Under the pieces are notes generated by a model, which worked only from the letters and a program-made list of their open reading frames with translations, was not told the DNA's origin and did no database searches. A program made the position numbers and the translations under genes. Positions 60,238 to 64,000 of a stretch of DNA of 64,000 nucleotides are shown in pieces. The stretch is from Muribaculaceae bacterium (GTDB taxonomy: Bacteria; Bacteroidota; Bacteroidia; Bacteroidales; Muribaculaceae): NCBI GenBank assembly GCA_017553785.1, contig JAFZKD010000110.1, positions 22,433-86,432 of the forward strand. Direction: 5' to 3'. Every line of letters begins with the position of its first letter. Within the stretch, counting starts at the first letter, position 1.

Positions 60238-61680
60238 CTAAAGGGCGAGGCGTAATCCGAGATTGCTACCCTTGAATGTTGGCCTGTTGATTAGTCGGCA
60301 CGATACGCGACAACCCGCCGCATTGTCTCCCCAGCTACCACCGCGGACCACTTTGTGAGTGCCTAATTCAGGCCCTATAGGGTTAACAGTTGTTGAATTA
60401 CTATACTCACTGTAGTTATTGTCATACCAATCATTGCACCATTCCCATACGTTACCCGACATGTCGTAGAGGCCCAACTCGTTGGGAGCAAGTTGTCCTA
60501 CTGGATGAGGTTTCTTACCAGAATTGTCTTCAAACCATGCAATATGGAAAGCGTCATAACTACCAGCGTATAGATAACGCTTGTCCTTACCGATGTTTCC
60601 CTCACGGGCAGCAAATTCCCACTGCGCTTCAGTCGGCAAATGAAACTCTAAGCCTGTCAACTTGTTCAGTTTTCGAATGAACACCATACAATCCTCCCAT
60701 GATACACTTTCAACTGGGAGATTCGGGTTGCCCTTGAATTTACTTGGATTTTCACCCATTACTTCTACCCACAATGCTTGAGTCACCTGAGTCTCGCCAA
60801 TCCAATAATCAGACAAAGTCACTCCATGGGCAGGTTTTTCATCAGGATATGCATTTTTGTCACCTTCGTTTGCTCCCATCATGAAGGTACCACCTTCGAC
60901 ATGAACCATCTTGAATGACACAATTCCCATAGTAATCACTTCAGTTTGGGGTTGTGATATTCTCGCTGAAGTTGGCTTTGAAATCTTATACCTCTCCAGT
61001 TCTGCCTCAAGAGACCTTATCTGCCCTTTACATTTCTCAATTACTTGAAGTGCAGATTGATATCTCGATTCCAAGGTTTGTTTGCTCGCCTTTAGTTTAT
61101 CTACTTCAGCTCGACGGACTGCTATTTCTTTCTTTAGTCTTTCGATTTCTTTTTGAACATCACCACTAACAACTGTATTCGCCCGCACCCAGCCGGTTCG
61201 TGGTTGCAACTCCAAAACACGTTTAAGACTTGTTGCAACAGCTAAAGCCAAGTTATCAGCATTAGACCACTTTGCAATCAGTCTCCCAGTCGCTACTTTC
61301 TCTTTGAACGCAATTAGTTTTTCCTTCTTATATTCGTCCTGATCTATTTTATTTATTGGCAGTTTTGTGAAATCATGGTGATCAAAAACCAATACTGGAA
61401 CACCTTTTAATACTGCATAATCATATTCTTTTTCAATCCAGCCCAAACCATCATAGTCAAGAGCGCCATAGCAACCACCGATAATCAGAAGGTAATAATC
61501 GCTGTCGTCAATGATTCTTTTGATGTATTCAAATGAATCCTCAACCATAGCAGGAAACATCTCCTGGCCAATAGGGAAACAATCGTAATTCAAGATTGTT
61601 TGCATCACTATGTCCCTTTCCTCTTTTAAGTCTAGGTAAGTGGAACTGATGAATATCTGATATCGCTTTCTTTCGTCCAT
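60238..61680 (-). CDS. DUF4062 protein with coiled coil and formylglycine-generating-enzyme-like domain
   Basis: A 480-residue protein. DUF4062 (1-165: RKRYQIFISSTYLDLKEERD, FEYIKRIIDDSDYYLLIIGG) is followed by a coiled coil (about 172-235, EIERLKKEIAVRRAEVDKLK) and an FGE/SUMF1-type C-type-lectin fold (about 250-480): VEGGTFMMGANEGDKNAYPD, FHLPTEAQWEFAAREG, LYDMSGNVWEWCNDWYDNNY, VVRGGSWGDNAAGCRVSCRL. FGE-like domains often serve as binding platforms, including in diversity-generating retroelement targets; catalysis is not implied. The gene lies just upstream of the TIR-containing paralogue in the same direction. A -7 box TACTTTTG is at 61709-61702, and the ATG at 61680 is chosen because the longer frame starts inside that box. 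Confidence 0.88.
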   Translation of the reverse strand: MDERKRYQIFISSTYLDLKEERDIVMQTILNYDCFPIGQEMFPAMVEDSFEYIKRIIDDSDYYLLIIGGCYGALDYDGLGWIEKEYDYAVLKGVPVLVFDHHDFTKLPINKIDQDEYKKEKLIAFKEKVATGRLIAKWSNADNLALAVATSLKRVLELQPRTGWVRANTVVSGDVQKEIERLKKEIAVRRAEVDKLKASKQTLESRYQSALQVIEKCKGQIRSLEAELERYKISKPTSARISQPQTEVITMGIVSFKMVHVEGGTFMMGANEGDKNAYPDEKPAHGVTLSDYWIGETQVTQALWVEVMGENPSKFKGNPNLPVESVSWEDCMVFIRKLNKLTGLEFHLPTEAQWEFAAREGNIGKDKRYLYAGSYDAFHIAWFEDNSGKKPHPVGQLAPNELGLYDMSGNVWEWCNDWYDNNYSEYSNSTTVNPIGPELGTHKVVRGGSWGDNAAGCRVSCRLINRPTFKGSNLGLRLAL

Positions 61681-61701
61681 AAGTGTCTTTAATTTATTTT
61701 G

Positions 61702-61709
61702 CAAAAGTA
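61702..61709 (-). promoter_or_regulatory. -7 box of the DUF4062 pair
   Basis: Minus-strand TACTTTTG, 22 bases before the ATG at 61680. No clear -33 box. The remaining part of 61681-61922 shows nothing else. Confidence 0.5.
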
Positions 61710-61922
61710 ATGAAAAAATGGTTTTTTTGTTAGTTTTCCTTTAAAAAAGAACAGTCCCAGCCGATGATCCATATTGATACATGGATTTAGTTATGCTTTT
61801 GGGTTTTGTTTTCACGTTAATTTATGAAGTTGGCGGGTCAAAAAGAATTAGGCTTCAGGTTGAATTCGCTTGTCATGGATCACCCGAAGCCTAATGTTTA
61901 TTGTCTTGCGCCTAAAGCCAAA

Positions 61923-63416
61923 TTACCACCCCAGACCCAGCAGGTAGTCGATAAGTACCGTAACGTCCGAGATACTTTCAGTATTATCTTGGTTGCAGTC
62001 AACGGCAGCAACGTTGATGGGTTGGGGATTCATGCCCAACAAATAGTCAATCAGTGTGGTAACGTCAGATACGGTGACACTGCCATCACCGTTTACATCG
62101 CCACGGATGAAGGAAGGCTCCTCGCCGGCTACCGTCACGATAATCGTGGTGAAACGGCATTGTTTGTTCACTTTGAAGACCACCTCGTTGGCAGATCCTT
62201 CCCAAACGCCGTCGGTGCCGCTGGTGGTCCAGGTTCCCTCATTACCGTCGGCCTTCGACAGTTCGCTGGCGGTATAGCCACTCATGCCGTTGAACTCAAT
62301 CTTGACGATAGGACCACCTGTCGAAGTGAAGACGATACCAGCCGAGTCATTGGGTCCATAGATGCGATAATGGCCGTTAGCGTGAACCAAACCATCACCA
62401 ACATACATGGTAACCGGATCCTTCACAACAGTAAAGGAGTGGCGGTTACCGTCGCCGGTACCGTAGTCAACAGCACCGTCAAAGGTCACATCAACAGTGC
62501 TGTCAGGCAACTTGGTGTAGGTAGCGCTTACCACCTCGCTTTCCACGTCACCCACTTTAGCCTTGGCCCAAATGGTCAGGTCGGTGGTCACGGGAATAGC
62601 GCCGCTGTACTCGCTCCACAACTCGTTGTCCAGGCTGTAGTAAATCTTTGCGTTAGGAGTTGCACAGGTCATGGTCACCTCGATACGGTCCTGGAAATTG
62701 CATGATCCGGGAGTAATCACGGGAGCCTCGACGGTCAGTTCCTCCTTGGTGAAAGTAACGGTCACATAGTCGCTCATGTCGTTACCCTTGATCGAATAGG
62801 CGGTCAGCGTGGTGGTCTCGGTGACATAAATGGGGCCGTTATAGTAGTTGTGGACACCCTGATCCTCTTCGGTGCCATAGAACCAGAAGATCTGGGCATT
62901 CTCGGTAGCGCAGCTCAAGGTTACCTCAAGGCTACCGGTGAAGTTGCCGCCATTGGGGTTGAAGACGGGAGGAACAAGTTCCTCGACCACCTCTTCGGCA
63001 ATGGTAACGACAATCTGGGTACAACGCACCTGCGAGGCGGTGCTCAGTTCAAAGGATTCGGCATCACCAGTCCAAGTGCCAACCCTGCTGCCCGACTGAC
63101 AAGTGTAGCCGTCACCATAGAACTGGTCGGGGCCATAGCTCTGGCTATAGGAACCGGTGCAGGTGAATTCCACCTTCTTGATGTTGCCTACAGAGGAACT
63201 TACGGTGGCTTTGCTGCCTGCGGCGAAACGGTACTGGCTTGCGGCGAAGGCGCCAGTGGTGCAGGTAATGGTCACACCGTCGAGCGACATCTGGTCAAAT
63301 GAAGTGGCCGAGGTGTTGCTGCCCACAGTTGTGCCGGGAATAAAAGTTACAGTCGTGTCTGCCCAAGCCGACATTGCCAGCAGAGCGACAAAAAGGAGAG
63401 AAAACAATTTCTTCAT
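61923..63416 (-). CDS. Secreted protein with chitobiase-type modules and a dockerin
   Basis: A 497-residue secreted protein (signal MKKLFSLLFVALLAMSAWA). Two beta-sandwich stretches flank two CHB_HEX_C-like repeats (VPPVFNPNGGNFTGSLEVTL ... AQIFWFYGTEEDQG and APVITPGSCNFQDRIEVTMT ... AKIYYSLDNELWSEYSG). A dockerin ends it (about 430-497: GDVNGDGSVTVSDVTTLID and VDCNQDNTESISDVTVLID; the second repeat is degenerate). The first and last sandwiches (SSVGNIKKVEFTCTGS, GPIVKIEFNGMSGY) look alike, suggesting internal duplication. No catalytic residues recognised. A minus-strand -7 box TACTTTTG lies at 63518-63511. Confidence 0.85.
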   Translation of the reverse strand: MKKLFSLLFVALLAMSAWADTTVTFIPGTTVGSNTSATSFDQMSLDGVTITCTTGAFAASQYRFAAGSKATVSSSVGNIKKVEFTCTGSYSQSYGPDQFYGDGYTCQSGSRVGTWTGDAESFELSTASQVRCTQIVVTIAEEVVEELVPPVFNPNGGNFTGSLEVTLSCATENAQIFWFYGTEEDQGVHNYYNGPIYVTETTTLTAYSIKGNDMSDYVTVTFTKEELTVEAPVITPGSCNFQDRIEVTMTCATPNAKIYYSLDNELWSEYSGAIPVTTDLTIWAKAKVGDVESEVVSATYTKLPDSTVDVTFDGAVDYGTGDGNRHSFTVVKDPVTMYVGDGLVHANGHYRIYGPNDSAGIVFTSTGGPIVKIEFNGMSGYTASELSKADGNEGTWTTSGTDGVWEGSANEVVFKVNKQCRFTTIIVTVAGEEPSFIRGDVNGDGSVTVSDVTTLIDYLLGMNPQPINVAAVDCNQDNTESISDVTVLIDYLLGLGW

Positions 63417-63848
63417 AATTCGGTCAATAATTAAAAGTTAATTATGTGAATAACAATTGGGTTAAGCATTGATTTTTCAAAATTATCCTGAAACAAATCT
63501 AAATCTGTTGCAAAAGTACAAAAAGCCCTTGAATCACAACAATTATCGAAAACATTATTTATTAAAAAGCATATGTTCTAAGTGCCACATTCTTGACCTG
63601 CCGAAATCGGAAACGATTGTTAATATTCTTGACATTCAGGTTAATTTTACTCAATTTCGGCACTTTCTGCACCTTTGATTAAAAGATATCGAGCCTTCTG
63701 CCGTTTAGTATATACCACAAAACCTCTAATTGCCTCCATGAAGCTGATGAATGATTCGTACTGTTAGCTTCGCCGAGATTAAGGTTCTTGTATTTCATAG
63801 CTTTACCATAGATAACAACAAAGTATCAGACTATTTTTGAGAACGACG
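63417..63848. promoter_or_regulatory. Divergent intergenic region
   Basis: Contains the minus-strand box TACTTTTG (63518-63511) for the dockerin gene. TATTTTTG at 63832-63839 is only 10 bases from the next ATG and is probably not its promoter. Nothing else recognised. Confidence 0.45.
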
Positions 63849-64000
63849 ATGAAGAAGTACAAACTCATCAACAACACGCTGGGATGGCTGATATTTATTG
63901 TGGCGGCAGCGACCTACCTGCTGACCATCGAGCCAACCGCCAGCTTCTGGGACTGCCCGGAATTTATCGCACAGGGTTATAAGACAGAAATCGGCCATCC
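63849..64000 (+). CDS. DUF2723 membrane protein, N-terminal fragment
   Basis: The ATG at 63849 opens a frame that runs past the right edge (50 residues seen). The N-terminus has a transmembrane helix (LGWLIFIVAAATYLLTIEPT) followed by SFWDCPEFIAQGYKTEIGHP. This is the characteristic start of the Bacteroidales DUF2723 (GT117-like) polytopic proteins, which usually exceed 1000 residues; the D-C-x-E-F stretch recalls the Asp/Glu motif of GT-C glycosyltransferases. Confidence 0.85.
   Translation, partial: MKKYKLINNTLGWLIFIVAAATYLLTIEPTASFWDCPEFIAQGYKTEIGH

Noticed and set aside
63469-63678. 69-codon plus-strand frame before the DUF2723 gene
   Set aside because: AT-rich and overlaps the promoter of the divergent dockerin gene; no supporting signal.
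1-64000. CRISPR array
   Set aside because: No regularly spaced direct repeats and no cas genes are visible; the repeats present are dispersed or paired.

Overview
This window is a chromosomal stretch from a Bacteroidales bacterium, most likely a gut lineage such as Muribaculaceae or Prevotellaceae; the genus cannot be fixed from the sequence. The evidence is the recurring TAnnTTTG promoter -7 box (with a TTTG-like -33 box about 19-21 bases upstream), secreted proteins ending in dockerin-type calcium repeats, BspA-type leucine-rich repeat proteins, an OMP_b-brl/TonB-type barrel, DUF3256, a carboxynorspermidine dehydrogenase and a DUF2723 protein. About 45 protein genes and one tRNA are visible. 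Two genes are cut by the window edges.

Layout. 1-3.6 kb: a truncated secreted fibronectin-III protein and tryptophanase (tnaA). 3.8-12.8 kb: a six-gene minus-strand cluster encoding a VWA-like lipoprotein, a small membrane protein, a tubulin/FtsZ-like GTPase, a 1147-residue protein with an actin/Hsp70-type ATPase domain, a single-pass membrane protein and a zinc-ribbon membrane protein. 13.2-18.3 kb: two large secreted proteins. 18.4-23.4 kb: housekeeping genes trmB, mrp, an M48 lipoprotein protease, DUF3256, xseA and xseB, then tRNA-Leu(TAG). 23.6-30.1 kb: an accessory region built at the 3' end of that tRNA. The tRNA end and its terminator recur twice more, each copy just downstream of a serpin gene, and one serpin is fused to a TonB C-terminal domain. 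30.3-41.6 kb: secreted LRR and protease genes and several hydrolases. 41.7-56.3 kb: carboxynorspermidine dehydrogenase, a large outer-membrane barrel, a TPR protein, pyrH, a TlpA-type thioredoxin, an AAA ATPase, a FadL-type porin and a peptidoglycan-turnover operon (nagZ-like, LD-carboxypeptidase). 56.7-61.7 kb: an AT-rich putative defence island with a KAP NTPase converging on two paralogous DUF4062 proteins, one ending in a TIR-like domain and one in a formylglycine-generating-enzyme-like domain. 61.9-64 kb: another dockerin protein and the start of a DUF2723 gene.

The two strongest candidates for an undescribed system are the tubulin-like/actin-like/VWA cluster (3.8-12.8 kb) and the KAP plus DUF4062-TIR plus DUF4062-FGE island (56.7-61.7 kb). 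The serpin-TonB fusion and the stepwise growth at the tRNA-Leu end are further unusual features. All assignments come from reading motifs by eye; no database search was possible.
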